In this document: positions 27,412-36,167 of the stretch, piece by piece
Layout of the letters: the number at the start of each line of letters is the position of its first letter
Position numbering within the stretch: position 1 is the stretch's first letter
From: Oscillospiraceae bacterium
GTDB taxonomy: Bacteria; Bacillota; Clostridia; Oscillospirales; Oscillospiraceae
Reading direction: 5' to 3'
DNA: 43,715 nt
Assembly (NCBI GenBank): GCA_015067835.1
Contig: SVLS01000018.1
Coordinates: 1 to 43,715, forward strand
Made by a program: the position numbers and the translations under genes
Notes under the pieces: model-generated
The model's database searches: none
Told to the model about the DNA's origin: nothing
Seen by the model: only the letters and a program-made list of their open reading frames with translations

Positions 27412-27770
27412 GCAATCAGGCCTATAAGCCGGGTTCTGTTTTGACAGCCATCTATCTAGTTCCGCAATTGCTCACGGAATCCAGCCACCTCCCCGGAACG
27501 GTCGGGCAGACCGTATGTTCCTCCACGGTGTTGCTTCGGAATAGAGTTTACATCGTAAAACCTATGTTTCCATAGGCCGGGTGGGCTCTTACCCCACCTT
27601 TTCAGCCTTACTCCCATCATTTGTTGCACAATTGGAGCGGTATATCTCTGTTGCACTTGTCCTAGGGTTGCCCCCGGCGGGTGTTACCCGTTATTCCTGC
27701 CCTGCGAAGCCCGGACTTTCCTCACGCTCAACCTTTCGATTTGAGCCCGCGGCTGTCCAGCCTGGTTGCT
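27412..27770 (-). ncRNA. rnpB: RNase P RNA, M1-type
   Basis: Leftward transcript of about 355 bases; the catalytic subunit that trims tRNA 5' ends. Reading leftward: conserved GAGCGTGAGGAAAGTCCGGG (near 27728-27709), the GGGCAGGAATAACGGG stretch, the L15-type GGTGGGGTAAGAGCCCACC segment that pairs with the tRNA CCA end, and the 3' element ACAGAACCCGGCTTATAGGCC (ends near 27420). The conserved ends allow P4 to form. Starts from the promoter at 27776-27804 and ends in the shared terminator. Confidence 0.95.
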
Positions 27771-27775
27771 GAAAT

Positions 27776-27804
27776 ATTGTACAGCAAAGACGGAGAATTG
27801 TCAA
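27776..27804 (-). promoter_or_regulatory. Sigma-A promoter of rnpB
   Basis: Leftward TTGACA (27804-27799), 17 bp, TACAAT (27781-27776). Confidence 0.9.
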
Positions 27805-27808
27805 ATGT

Positions 27809-27838
27809 CTTGCAAATTCTTTTGCAAGCGGCTATACT
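27809..27838 (+). promoter_or_regulatory. murD promoter with overlapping palindrome
   Basis: TTGCAA (27810-27815), 17 bp, TATACT (27833-27838). The -35 lies in the left arm of CTTGCAAA-TTCT-TTTGCAAG (27809-27828), which abuts the rnpB -35 box on the other side. Confidence 0.75.
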
Positions 27839-27868
27839 ATAGACAAGTGAAGGAAATGGAGTGTGCTT

Positions 27869-29221
27869 ATGAATACACCGTTTGATACCTATTTTGAAAA
27901 TTTAAGAGGAAAAGCTGTTGCGGTGCTGGGTTTGGGCGTTAGTAACCGCCCGCTGGTGCGGCTGCTTTTGGAATATGGCTGCTGTGTTTCCGGTGGAGAC
28001 CGTACCGAGCGGGAAAAGCTGGATGCAGAGGTTCTGGAGTTGGAAAAGCTGGGATGCCGGCTGTATCTGGGAGAGCATTTTTATGAGGAAATGACCGCAG
28101 ATGTGGTGTTCCGTACACCCGGTATGCACCCGGACAGCCCGGCTGTGAAGACACTGAGAGAATGCGGTGCGACAGTTACCTCGGAGATGGAGGCATTTTT
28201 TGAGGTTTGCCCCTGTGATATTGTTGCGGTTACCGGTTCTGACGGAAAGACCACCACCACAACCCTGATTTCCGAGATGCTGAAGGCGGAGGGGAAAACC
28301 GTTTGGCTGGGCGGAAACATCGGAACACCGTTACTTCCTCTGGCGCGGCAAATGAAAAAAGAGGATGTGGCAGTGGTGGAGCTGAGCTCCTTCCAGCTGA
28401 TGGATATGAAGCACAGCCCCCGTGTTGCGGTGATTACCAATTTGTCACCCAATCATCTGGATGTCCATAAGGATATGGAGGAATATGTGGAGGCGAAGAA
28501 GAATATCTATCGTTTCCAAGGCGCTCAGGATATTCTGGTGGTCAACGGGGACAATGCCATTACAGCGGAGCTTAAGAATCCGGGAATTACAAAGACCTTC
28601 TCCAGATTGGGGCAGGGAAATGTCTGCCTGGATGGTGATACCATTCGCCGCGACGGCAAGCCAATTTTGAACATCAACCAGATTTTGCTGCCCGGCGTGC
28701 ATAATATTGAAAACTATATGGCTGCAATCGCGGCAGTTGAGGGAATGGTTTCCGACGATGCTGTTTGCCGTGTGGCAAAAACCTTTGGCGGCGTGGAGCA
28801 TCGCATTGAACTGGTGCGGATCAGGGGTGGCGTGCGGTATTATAACGACTCCATCGCCTCTTCCCCCAGCCGAACCATTGCCGGGCTGCGCAGCTTCCGG
28901 GAAAAGGTGATTCTGATTGCCGGCGGCTATGACAAGAACATTCCCTACGATGTGCTGGGGCCGGAAATCTGCGCCCATGTGAAAAAACTGTTTTTAGGGG
29001 GCGCAACCGGACCGAAGATTCGGGAAGCAGTTGAAAAATGCCGGGGGCATAAGCCGGAAATTGTGGATTGCGGCGATTTTACATCTGCGGTGATGGCGGC
29101 TGTTGCAGCAGCACAGCCGGGAGATGTGGTGCTGATGAGCCCGGCTTCGGCAGCCTTTGACCAGTTTAAGAATTTTATGGTTCGTGGCGAATATTTCAAA
29201 AAACTCATTATGGAGCTGTAA
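27869..29221 (+). CDS. murD: UDP-N-acetylmuramoyl-L-alanine:D-glutamate ligase
   Basis: 450 residues from ATG 27869, with GGAG 7 bases upstream; the GTG two codons earlier is less well placed. N-terminal UDP-binding domain (VAVLGLGVSNRPLV), ATP loop VTGSDGKTTTTTLISEML from residue 121, central NLSPNHLDVHKDMEEYVEAK, and C-terminal domain with YYNDSIASSP and MSPASAAFDQFKNF. Adds D-Glu to UDP-MurNAc-Ala in the cytoplasm. Not in a dcw cluster here: it is followed after 2 bases by ispD and ispF, tying cell-wall synthesis to isoprenoid carrier supply. Confidence 0.95.
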   Translation: MNTPFDTYFENLRGKAVAVLGLGVSNRPLVRLLLEYGCCVSGGDRTEREKLDAEVLELEKLGCRLYLGEHFYEEMTADVVFRTPGMHPDSPAVKTLRECGATVTSEMEAFFEVCPCDIVAVTGSDGKTTTTTLISEMLKAEGKTVWLGGNIGTPLLPLARQMKKEDVAVVELSSFQLMDMKHSPRVAVITNLSPNHLDVHKDMEEYVEAKKNIYRFQGAQDILVVNGDNAITAELKNPGITKTFSRLGQGNVCLDGDTIRRDGKPILNINQILLPGVHNIENYMAAIAAVEGMVSDDAVCRVAKTFGGVEHRIELVRIRGGVRYYNDSIASSPSRTIAGLRSFREKVILIAGGYDKNIPYDVLGPEICAHVKKLFLGGATGPKIREAVEKCRGHKPEIVDCGDFTSAVMAAVAAAQPGDVVLMSPASAAFDQFKNFMVRGEYFKKLIMEL

Positions 29222-29223
29222 AA

Positions 29224-29913
29224 ATGGAGCAAAAACGAAAAACCTGCGGCGCAGTCATTGTGGCGGCAGGCAGCGCCTCCCGGATGGGCGGCATTGACAA
29301 GGTGATGGCCAGCCTTGGCGGCGAACCGATGATTGTCCGCACAGTCCGCGCCTTTCAAAACAGTCCACAAATAGACGAAATTGTGATTGTGACGCGGCAG
29401 GATTTGATTCAGCCGATTATGGATTACTGCGGCGGCTTTGACAAGGTGCAAACCGTGACGGTTGGTGGCGAAAGCCGCCAGGAATCTGTAGAAATAGGGC
29501 TGAGTGTACTGACTGCTGATATGGAAATGGTGGCGGTGCATGATGGGGCGAGACCCTTGGTTACCCAGGAGGTTATTGCCCGTACAGTACGGGCGGCGGC
29601 AAGCAGTGGTGCAGCAGCACCGGCCATTCCTGTCAAGGATACCATCAAGCAGGTGGAAGGGGAGACAATAATAGTAACTCCGGACAGGAATTGCCTGCGC
29701 GCAGGTCAAACACCTCAGGTCTTTCAGGTGCAGTTGCTGAAAAAAGCACTGCAGAAGGCGAAAGAGGATCAGGCGGTGGTAACGGATGACTGTGCAGCGG
29801 TGGAGCGGCTTGGTGTGGCTGTGAGGCTGGTAGAGGGGCAGGAGCGCAACCTGAAGGTTACGACCCCCATGGACTTGAAAATCGCGGAGCTTTGGCTGGA
29901 GGAGGAGCTATGA
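29224..29913 (+). CDS. ispD: 2-C-methyl-D-erythritol 4-phosphate cytidylyltransferase
   Basis: 229 residues, ATG 29224. Nucleotidyltransferase start [20 protein letters not shown] (residues 10-29, with the Arg and Lys that hold CTP), [11 protein letters not shown] (metal Asp) and [19 protein letters not shown], closing with [11 protein letters not shown]. Third step of the non-mevalonate (MEP) isoprenoid route. Overlaps ispF by ATGA. Confidence 0.95.
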   Translation: MEQKRKTCGAVIVAAGSASRMGGIDKVMASLGGEPMIVRTVRAFQNSPQIDEIVIVTRQDLIQPIMDYCGGFDKVQTVTVGGESRQESVEIGLSVLTADMEMVAVHDGARPLVTQEVIARTVRAAASSGAAAPAIPVKDTIKQVEGETIIVTPDRNCLRAGQTPQVFQVQLLKKALQKAKEDQAVVTDDCAAVERLGVAVRLVEGQERNLKVTTPMDLKIAELWLEEEL

Positions 29914-30380
29914 GAATCGGACAAGGCTATGATGTGCATAAGCTGGTGGAAGGCCGGGAATTGATTCTCGGAGGGGTGAAAATCCCCTTTGAAAAGGGCC
30001 TTCTGGGGCACAGCGATGCGGATGTGCTGCTTCACGCAGTTTCGGATGCCTTGTTGGGTGCTGCCGGCTTGCGGGATATTGGGTATCATTTTCCGGATAC
30101 GGACCCTGCCTACAAGGGAGCAGATTCGTTGGAATTGCTTCGTTTGGTCGGGCAAAAAGTGGCGCAAAAGGGGTATCGGGTGAGCAATGTGGATGTGACG
30201 CTGATTGCCCAAAAGCCCAAGGTTGCGGCGGCGATTCCTCAAATGGAGGAGAACATCGCCAGGGTGCTGGAGCTGAAGAAGAACCGGGTCAATGTGAAGG
30301 CGACCACGGAGGAAGGCCTGGGCTTTACCGGCAGACAGGAGGGAATTGCCTGTTTTGCGGTGTGCTTATTGGAAGAGTAA
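29910..30380 (+). CDS. ispF: 2-C-methyl-D-erythritol 2,4-cyclodiphosphate synthase
   Basis: 156 residues from ATG 29910 with GGAGGAG; its ATGA overlaps the ispD stop. Metal ligands Asp8 and His10 (GYDVH) and His42 ([19 protein letters not shown]), then [16 protein letters not shown] [15 protein letters not shown] and the end [21 protein letters not shown]. Makes MEcPP in the MEP pathway. Followed by a terminator. Confidence 0.96.
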   Translation: MRIGQGYDVHKLVEGRELILGGVKIPFEKGLLGHSDADVLLHAVSDALLGAAGLRDIGYHFPDTDPAYKGADSLELLRLVGQKVAQKGYRVSNVDVTLIAQKPKVAAAIPQMEENIARVLELKKNRVNVKATTEEGLGFTGRQEGIACFAVCLLEE

Positions 30381-30408
30381 AGAGCGTGCTTCGGCACGCT
30401 CTTTTTAT
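30379..30408 (+). terminator. Terminator after ispF
   Basis: AAAGAGCGTGC, TTCG tetraloop, GCACGCTCTTTTT. Confidence 0.95.
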
Positions 30409-30427
30409 TCGAATATACAGAAAAATA

Positions 30428-30591
30428 TACAGAATATACAAAAGGTGAAGTGCAAATATATTCTGTATTATGCGCATTTTTTCGTAAAACATTAATATTG
30501 TTGTGAATAATGCACAGTTTCACTGGAAAAGTTTGTGCATTATTTGTGTTTAAATACACTTGACGATGAATAATATTCGTGATATTATTCA
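30428..30591 (+). promoter_or_regulatory. Promoter and three inverted repeats before the amino-acid ABC transporter
   Basis: Promoter TTGACG (30560-30565), 17 bp, TATTAT (30583-30588). Inverted repeats: TACAGAATATA (30428-30438) with TATATTCTGTA (30457-30467); AATAATGCACA (30506-30516) with TGTGCATTATT (30534-30544); and TGAATAATAT (30567-30576) with ATATTATTCA (30582-30591). The last one covers the spacer and the -10 box. TGAAT/ATTCA halves recall ArgR boxes, so arginine-type control is a guess. Confidence 0.6.
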
Positions 30592-30637
30592 ATTATCAAA
30601 ACAAGCCCGTGAGGGCAAGAAAAAGGAGATTTGTATT

Positions 30638-31408
30638 ATGAAAAAACTGATCGCTTTGACGTTGGCTATTCTGATGGCCATCGGTATGTTCGCAGGCTGC
30701 AGCTCCGGTAATAGCGGCTACACCATTGAGGAAGGCAAGCTGATTATGTCCACCAATGCGGAGTTCCCTCCCTATGAAATGAAGGACGACAACGGCAATT
30801 TTATTGGTATTGATGTTGAAATCGCACAGGCTATTGCTGACAAGCTGGGTTTGACTCTGGTAATCGACGATATGAGCTTTGATGCTGCTCTGATGGCTGT
30901 TCAGCAGGGTAAGAGCGATATGGTTATGTCCGGCGTTTCCGTTACCGAGAAGCGGAAGCTGGTTATGGACTTCTCTGACAGCTATGCAACCTCCACCATC
31001 GTTGTCATTGTCAAGGAAGGCTCCGATGTGACTCTGGACAATATGGGTGAGAAGATGGTCGGCGCACAGCGCGGCACGACCGGTTACCTCTACGCTTCCG
31101 ATACGCCCGAGAATGGCGGCTACGGCGAAGACCATGTGATCGCTTTTGAGACCGATGCTGCTGCAATCGAGGCTCTGAAGAACAACCAGATCGACTGCAT
31201 TGTTATTGACAATGCCCCCGCTAAGGAGCACGTTGCTGCCAACCCCGGCCTGACCATTCTGGAAGGCGAGTGGGTAGCAGAGGAGTACGCCATTGGCCTG
31301 CCCAAGGGCAACACCGAGCTGAAGACCGCGATCAACAAGGCACTGGCTGAGCTGAAGGCAGACGGCACCTTGAATACCATCGTTGCAAAGTACATCAAGG
31401 CAAACTAA
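30638..31408 (+). CDS. Amino-acid ABC transporter substrate-binding lipoprotein
   Basis: 256 residues, ATG 30638 with AAAAAGGAG. Lipoprotein signal peptide MKKLIALTLAILMAIGMFAG, with the lipobox Cys at 21. Family 3 solute-binding domain: TNAEFPPYEMKDDNGNFIGI DVEI-type opening, MSGVSVTEKRKLVMDFSDSY, GAQRGTTGY, and NNQIDCIVIDNAPAKE. This is the polar amino-acid (GlnH/HisJ/ArtJ) type, anchored on the outer face of the membrane. The ligand is not readable; Arg, Lys, Gln or cystine are possible. Genes for permease and ATPase follow. Confidence 0.92.
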   Translation: MKKLIALTLAILMAIGMFAGCSSGNSGYTIEEGKLIMSTNAEFPPYEMKDDNGNFIGIDVEIAQAIADKLGLTLVIDDMSFDAALMAVQQGKSDMVMSGVSVTEKRKLVMDFSDSYATSTIVVIVKEGSDVTLDNMGEKMVGAQRGTTGYLYASDTPENGGYGEDHVIAFETDAAAIEALKNNQIDCIVIDNAPAKEHVAANPGLTILEGEWVAEEYAIGLPKGNTELKTAINKALAELKADGTLNTIVAKYIKAN

Positions 31409-31416
31409 GAACCACC

Positions 31417-31444
31417 GGAAGGGCAGCAATGCTGCCCTTTCTGT
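31417..31444 (+). terminator. Weak hairpin between binding-protein and permease genes
   Basis: AAGGGCAGC, AAT, GCTGCCCTT with a short T-tract; probably a partial terminator or stabiliser that keeps the binding protein in excess. Confidence 0.6.
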
Positions 31445-31468
31445 TGTGAAGAAATAGTGAGGTTTTTT

Positions 31469-32236
31469 GTGGAAGAATATTATCTGTTATGGCAAAGCCT
31501 GATGATTGAAGGAGAAAAACTTCCCTTCTGGCAGGAATTCTATGTGAAATTCTATCAGGCATTTATTGAGAATAACCGCTGGCAGCAATATTTGGAAGGC
31601 GTGGGCACCACCCTGTTGGTTACAGCGATGGCGTTGTGCCTGGGTATTATCCTGGGTGTTTTGGTGGCCGTTGTGCGCACCTCTCACGATCAGCAGCGCC
31701 CCGGTAAAAAGAATTTTTTCCTGGGTGTTGCCAATGCAATTTGTAAGGTTTATGTGACCGTCATTCGCGGCACGCCGATGATGGTGCAGCTGCTGATTAT
31801 GTGTTTTGTTATTTTCTCGAGAAGTCGGGAATTTACGATGATCGGCGCCTTGACGCTGGGTATTAACTCTGGTGCCTATGTGGCGGAGATTATCCGCGGC
31901 GGATTGATGTCTCTGGATCCCGGCCAGATGGAAGCCGGACGAAGCCTGGGCCTGAATTATGTGGATACGATGCGTTTTATTGTCATTCCCCAGGCGTTTA
32001 AGGCAATCTTGCCAGCATTGGGCAACGAATTTATTATCCTGCTGAAGGACACCTCCTTAATCACCATTATTGGAGGCAAGGAGCTGGTTTACGCAGCACA
32101 GGGCATTTATGGCCGGACTTATGAGCAAATGTTCCCGCTCATAGGTGTTGCGTGCATCTATTTGGTGCTGGTTATGCTGTTTACCTGGCTTTTGGGCATT
32201 TTGGAAAGGAGGCTGCGCCAAAGTGATAGACGTTAA
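31469..32236 (+). CDS. Amino-acid ABC transporter permease
   Basis: 255 residues taking GTG 31469 as start (GAGG with 6-base spacing); GTG 31457 is an alternative but overlaps that site. HisM/GlnP type: five or so helices, [20 protein letters not shown] at helix 1, [13 protein letters not shown], and the EAA loop [24 protein letters not shown]. Forms the membrane channel with the ATPase that overlaps its end by 14 bases. Confidence 0.92.
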   Translation: MEEYYLLWQSLMIEGEKLPFWQEFYVKFYQAFIENNRWQQYLEGVGTTLLVTAMALCLGIILGVLVAVVRTSHDQQRPGKKNFFLGVANAICKVYVTVIRGTPMMVQLLIMCFVIFSRSREFTMIGALTLGINSGAYVAEIIRGGLMSLDPGQMEAGRSLGLNYVDTMRFIVIPQAFKAILPALGNEFIILLKDTSLITIIGGKELVYAAQGIYGRTYEQMFPLIGVACIYLVLVMLFTWLLGILERRLRQSDRR

Positions 32237-32948
32237 GAATTTAAGCAAATCCTTCGGGGATCATCTGGTTTTGAATGATATTTCAGAGCATATTTACCCC
32301 GGCGAGAAGGTTGTTATCATTGGACCGTCCGGTTCCGGTAAATCTACATTTTTGCGCTGTCTGAATTTGCTGGAAATCCCGTCTGCAGGTCAAATTGCAT
32401 TTGACGACGCTGAGGATATCACAGATCCCAAGGTCAATATCGACAAGATCCGCCGCCAGATGGGAATGGTTTTCCAGCATTTCAATCTGTTCCCCAATAT
32501 GACCATTAAGAGAAACATTGCGCTTGCACCGATTCAGACCAAGCTGATGACAAAGGCAGAAGCTGAGGAGAAGGCAATGGAACTGCTGCGCCGTGTAGGT
32601 CTGGAGGAGAAGGCCAATGCCTATCCCAGCCAGCTTTCTGGCGGACAGAAGCAACGAATTGCCATTGTACGGGCACTGGCAATGAATCCGAAGGTGATGC
32701 TCTTTGACGAGCCCACCTCGGCACTTGACCCGGAAATGGTTGGAGAAGTTCTCTCGGTTATGAAGGAACTGGCCGATACAGGTATGACGATGGTTGTGGT
32801 TACCCACGAAATGGGCTTTGCCCGGGAGGTGGGAAGCCGGGTGCTGTTTATGGATGATGGAAAGATCGTAGAAAGCGGTACACCCCAGGAGATTTTTGAG
32901 AATCCCCAACATCCCAGACTGCAGGATTTCCTGTCTAAGGTACTGTAA
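32223..32948 (+). CDS. Amino-acid ABC transporter ATP-binding protein
   Basis: 241 residues from GTG 32223, preceded by AAAGGAGG. Walker [10 protein letters not shown] at 34-42, Q-loop in [14 protein letters not shown], signature LSGGQKQR at about 138-145, Walker [15 protein letters not shown] from 158, and switch His in VTHEMGFA. GlnQ/HisP type. The start lies within the permease gene. Confidence 0.95.
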   Translation: MIDVKNLSKSFGDHLVLNDISEHIYPGEKVVIIGPSGSGKSTFLRCLNLLEIPSAGQIAFDDAEDITDPKVNIDKIRRQMGMVFQHFNLFPNMTIKRNIALAPIQTKLMTKAEAEEKAMELLRRVGLEEKANAYPSQLSGGQKQRIAIVRALAMNPKVMLFDEPTSALDPEMVGEVLSVMKELADTGMTMVVVTHEMGFAREVGSRVLFMDDGKIVESGTPQEIFENPQHPRLQDFLSKVL

Positions 32949-32954
32949 ATATAA

Positions 32955-32986
32955 CGAGCCTGTTGCATTTGCAACAGGCTCATTTC
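32955..32986 (+). terminator. Terminator between transporter and hydrogenase genes
   Basis: GAGCCTGTTGC, ATTT, GCAACAGGCTC, then ATTTCATT; convergent genes on both sides. Confidence 0.75.
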
Positions 32987-32987
32987 A

Positions 32988-34493
32988 TTAGTCTAAAGTA
33001 TGACCTCTGTCTCGGTAAGCGCTTTGAAGGGGGCTTTCTGCGCCGGCTTCCTTTTGGTAGCGACCTACCACATTTGCGGCGAGCTCTACCGGCAGCAACG
33101 TTCCCGCTCCTGCAACACATCCGCCGGGGCAGGCCATACCCTCCAGCAGGTAGCCGTCGTATTTTCCGGCTTTTGCCAGGAGCATCATCTTCCGGCAATC
33201 CTGCAGCCCCTCTGCACGGGCGGTTTTGATTTCCATATCCGGATGAGTTTCGTGAATCAGATTGGTAACTGCACCGGCAACACCACCGGAGACAGCAAAG
33301 CCGCGGCCGGCAGCGGTTCCTTCGTTCAGATCGTAAAGGGGTTCAATGGTTTCAAAATTCACTTCCTTGGCTTCAAACATTCCCTGCAGCTCTTCAAAGG
33401 TCAGAACAAAATCCACATCGGAGCGGATGTCTTCCCGGATTGCCTCCAGCTTTTTGGCGGCACAGGGACCAACAAAGACTACCTTGCAGCCGGGATATTC
33501 CTTTTTCATCAACCGCGCGGTAAAAACCATAGGTGTCAGGGTCATGGAAATGTTTTGCGCTTCTCCGGGGAACAGCCTGTAAATCATGGAATGCCAGGCA
33601 GGGCAGCAGGAGGTTGCCATATACCGCTGCTGGGAAGGAACCTTTTCAAGAAAATCCTTTGCTTCTTCGATGGTACACATATCAGCACCAACCGCCACCT
33701 CCACAATGCGGCTGAAGCCAAGCTTTTTCATAGCCGCAATGAATTTGCCCGGGGTGGAATGCTTGCCAAACTGACCGATGAAGGCCGGCGCAACAATGGC
33801 AATTACCTTGTCGCCTTTGATGATGGATTGAATAACCTGGAAAAGCTGACCCTTGTCCACAATGGCACCGAAGGGGCAGGATACCAGGCATTGCCCGCAG
33901 GCCACACATTTATCCTGATCAATGACGGCACGCCCCTGCTCATCTTGTCCGATGGCATCCATACCGCAGGCAGCGGAACAGGGACGGTCCAGATGGATAA
34001 TGGCGTGATACGGACAGACCTTGGCACACTTTCCGCACTTAATGCATTTCTCCGGATCGATATGGCTTTTGCCGTTGACGAAGGAAATAGCATCCTTGGG
34101 ACATACCTTTTGGCAGGAAGCAGCCAGGCAGTTCTGGCAGCTTTCCGTTACCCGGTACTGATTGGTGGGGCAAGCGTGACAGGCGTAGGGGATGATGTTA
34201 ACCAGAGGCGGCTTGTAGTATTGTTCTGCAATAGCAGCGGCATCCATTCCTTCTGTCATCAAATGACGGCTTTGCACCGGGCGGATGGGCAGACCCATAG
34301 CCAGGCGAACACGCTCACCGGCAATGGCACGCTCCAGAAAAATGGACTCCCGATGCAGCGGCCGGTCACCGGGAACAATGATATAGGGCAGATCCTCTGC
34401 AGAGGTGTAGTCACCGCCGTTATAGGCCATTCTAGCCACTTCTGTAAATACTTTTTTTCGAATATCGGTAATCAGAGAGGGAATTCCACGCAT
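32988..34493 (-). CDS. Monomeric [FeFe]-hydrogenase (group B-like)
   Basis: 501 residues, ATG 34493 with AAGGAG. After a region of about 100 residues come many Cys: CHACPTN and CQNCLAASCQKVCP, then two 4Fe-4S ferredoxin motifs CIKCGKCAKVCP (150-161) and CVACGQCLVSCP (196-207). The H-cluster domain has L1 TSCCPAW (294-300), L2 GPCAAKK (342-348) and L3 GMACPGGCVAGAG (452-464). L2 has Gly where group A enzymes have Met (MPC), which points to the little-studied group B. It likely exchanges electrons of ferredoxin with H2 or senses H2. A single gene; the maturases HydEFG are not in the window. Confidence 0.85.
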   Translation of the reverse strand: MRGIPSLITDIRKKVFTEVARMAYNGGDYTSAEDLPYIIVPGDRPLHRESIFLERAIAGERVRLAMGLPIRPVQSRHLMTEGMDAAAIAEQYYKPPLVNIIPYACHACPTNQYRVTESCQNCLAASCQKVCPKDAISFVNGKSHIDPEKCIKCGKCAKVCPYHAIIHLDRPCSAACGMDAIGQDEQGRAVIDQDKCVACGQCLVSCPFGAIVDKGQLFQVIQSIIKGDKVIAIVAPAFIGQFGKHSTPGKFIAAMKKLGFSRIVEVAVGADMCTIEEAKDFLEKVPSQQRYMATSCCPAWHSMIYRLFPGEAQNISMTLTPMVFTARLMKKEYPGCKVVFVGPCAAKKLEAIREDIRSDVDFVLTFEELQGMFEAKEVNFETIEPLYDLNEGTAAGRGFAVSGGVAGAVTNLIHETHPDMEIKTARAEGLQDCRKMMLLAKAGKYDGYLLEGMACPGGCVAGAGTLLPVELAANVVGRYQKEAGAESPLQSAYRDRGHTLD

Positions 34494-34519
34494 AGTGAGC
34501 TCCTTAAAGGTTTTTTCCT

Positions 34520-34547
34520 ATTATAACAAAATTAAGTCATTAGTCAA
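34520..34547 (-). promoter_or_regulatory. Promoter of the hydrogenase gene
   Basis: Leftward TTGACT (34547-34542), 16 bp, TATAAT (34525-34520). Confidence 0.8.
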
Positions 34548-34567
34548 GGGAGAGCGGCGAGGGAAGA

Positions 34568-34630
34568 AATGTAAACAATGTATGTTTTGCAGATTATTTA
34601 CTTTACATTCCATTTGAAATCTGTTACGAT
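34568..34630 (+). promoter_or_regulatory. Sortase promoter with inverted repeat
   Basis: TTTACA (34602-34607), 17 bp, TACGAT (34625-34630). AATGTAAA (34568-34575) is repeated inverted as TTTACATT (34602-34609) over the -35 box. Confidence 0.5.
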
Positions 34631-34662
34631 AAATAAAACTGTATTCGAAGGAAAGAGAATTT

Positions 34663-35610
34663 ATGAAAGAAAATTGGGACGAACTGCTCAAGGATTATGA
34701 GCCGTCGACAGATGCAATCAAAAAGCAGGAACCCCCTTCCCAGGGGATGTCAAAAAGGATGTATTATGCCCTGCTGATTATTTTTGGCGCGGCGTTTTTG
34801 CTGGGCGGTGCATTCCTGCTGGGCTACTATCTGGAGAATAAGGCTGCGGAGCAAACCTACAGCGAGTTGGACAAGCTTTATCAGTCCGGCCTTCAGGCAA
34901 CCACTCCGACCACGCAGCCCGGCACAACCGGTACAGGTCCTGTGGAGACTCAGCCACCTACCATTTTGCCGGAGCTGGAGAAAATTTATGAACTGAATAA
35001 TGATTTGGTGGGATACCTGCACTTTGATTATCCGAATTTGAATCTGCGTTTTCCGGTGGTTCAATCCTCCACTAGCGATGATTTCTATTTGGACTATGAC
35101 TTTTACGGGCGGGAGAATATGTCCGGCTGTCCCTATGTTCCGAACCATTGCGATGTTTTCAAGCCGTCGGACAGCGTGGTGATTTACGGTCACAATATGC
35201 AAAGCGGCGGTATGTTCAACAAGCTGACCTGGTATCGCAAAAAGAGCTACTGGCAGGAGCACCAGACCTTCCATTTTGATACGCTTTATGAGCGGCATAC
35301 CTACCGCATTTTTGCGGTTTTCAAAACGGCTGCAATGCAGCATGATGCTGACGGCAATCCCTGGGGCTATCCGTACCATTATATGAATAACTTCCAAAAT
35401 GAGGAAGAATTCAACAAGTTTATTGCCGATGTTAAGGGAGCTGCATTTACGGGCACAAATGCCTACAAGGGCGAGAGCTATTATGATACCGGAATTACGC
35501 CGGTTTACGGAGATAAAATTCTATGCCTGTCCACTTGCGAATACTCTATGACTGACCCGGATGGGACGGTTAACGGGCGGCTGGTGGTTATGGCAGTACG
35601 CATCGAATAA
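34663..35610 (+). CDS. srtB: Class B sortase
   Basis: 315 residues, ATG 34663 with GAAAGGAAAG. Cytoplasmic N-tail, one membrane helix (about 34-56), a Thr/Pro/Gly-rich stalk (80-100) and the sortase barrel: YGHNM with His177, CLSTCEYS with Cys292, and NGRLVVMAVRIE with Arg306, the full catalytic triad. The long insertion between strands, with NFQNEEEF, is normal for class B. Anchors a surface protein or pilin to peptidoglycan; no substrate gene with a sorting signal lies nearby. Confidence 0.92.
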   Translation: MKENWDELLKDYEPSTDAIKKQEPPSQGMSKRMYYALLIIFGAAFLLGGAFLLGYYLENKAAEQTYSELDKLYQSGLQATTPTTQPGTTGTGPVETQPPTILPELEKIYELNNDLVGYLHFDYPNLNLRFPVVQSSTSDDFYLDYDFYGRENMSGCPYVPNHCDVFKPSDSVVIYGHNMQSGGMFNKLTWYRKKSYWQEHQTFHFDTLYERHTYRIFAVFKTAAMQHDADGNPWGYPYHYMNNFQNEEEFNKFIADVKGAAFTGTNAYKGESYYDTGITPVYGDKILCLSTCEYSMTDPDGTVNGRLVVMAVRIE

Positions 35611-35641
35611 AAAACGCATTGCTTGTGCAATGCGTTTTTTG
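35610..35641 (+). terminator. Terminator after sortase
   Basis: AAAAACGCATTGC, TTGT, GCAATGCGTTTTTT. Confidence 0.95.
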
Positions 35642-35768
35642 TATCCAGACAGGGAATTGGGGACGGCGATACCCCGAATTGACAGCAATGGTTTTCTTTT
35701 GCGGTGTTAATGGCGGCGCTCATCCGCGCCGCATTTAATCGGTTCGAATCCCACTGCATACTACCAAA
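35642..35768. other. Non-coding stretch with GC hairpin and T-arm-like sequence
   Basis: No gene recognised. Holds GCGGCGC/GCGCCGC around TCATCC (35713-35732) and GGTTCGAATCCCACTGCA (35741-35758), which looks like the T-loop and 3' side of a tRNA. The bases before it cannot form the T-stem and no 5' half exists, so it is not a functional tRNA. Confidence 0.45.
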
Positions 35769-35770
35769 TA

Positions 35771-35808
35771 AAAAGAAGAGTCACCCCAATGGGTAACTCT
35801 TCTTTTTG
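35771..35808. terminator. Hairpin terminator at the island's left edge
   Basis: AAGAAGAGTCACCC with GGGTAACTCTTCTTTTT (35773-35807); symmetric, works in both directions. Confidence 0.8.
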
Positions 35809-35991
35809 GCAGAGGATGAGGGATTCGAATTTGGGGAAGCTTCTACTTTCTTTAACCAAAGTTAGCTGTTTACCGCCAAATTCTGTAGAACTCGGAACAT
35901 TTACCTACCACTTTTAACCATCCAAAACCGCCTATCACCATCCCCGTAAGGGAAAAATAAGGGAAAATATCGCCACATAGCAGGTACAATT
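35808..35991. repeat. Left island-end repeat with tRNA 3'-end-like core
   Basis: Leftward, 35829-35808 reads TTCGAATCCCTCATCCTCTG and then CCA, the form of a tRNA T-loop, acceptor arm and CCA end; the bases before TTCGAAT do not complete a T-stem. The segment 35821-35991 recurs imperfectly at 42835-43005, including 26 identical bases (35841-35866 with 42855-42880) and the phrase AATAAGGGAAAAT. CCGCCTA/ACCTACCA-type short repeats inside recall arm-type integrase sites. Confidence 0.6.
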
Positions 35992-36167
35992 ACTATAAAC
36001 TTTTTCTAAAACAACTCATTTTTCCACTTTTCTCACTGAAAAAATTCCGATGTAATATGCAGGTGGAGATTTTTGATGGCATGTAGAAATTTAACTAAAA
36101 AATATATATGTTTTGTCAAGACACTGTCAGCTCAATATGCTGGTTTATCAGGAATTATTCCAGAGGC
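35992..36167. other. AT-rich gap
   Basis: Nothing recognised between the left repeat and the stop of the ATPase gene: no reading frame, terminator or dyad that I could support. Confidence 0.5.

Noticed and set aside
35741..35758. Functional tRNA gene
   Set aside because: The bases before TTCGAAT cannot pair with CCCAC, and there is no acceptor, D- or anticodon arm upstream.
35505..35759. Leftward frame covering the sortase end and T-arm remnant
   Set aside because: Runs through a strong terminator and the sortase gene; composition is random.
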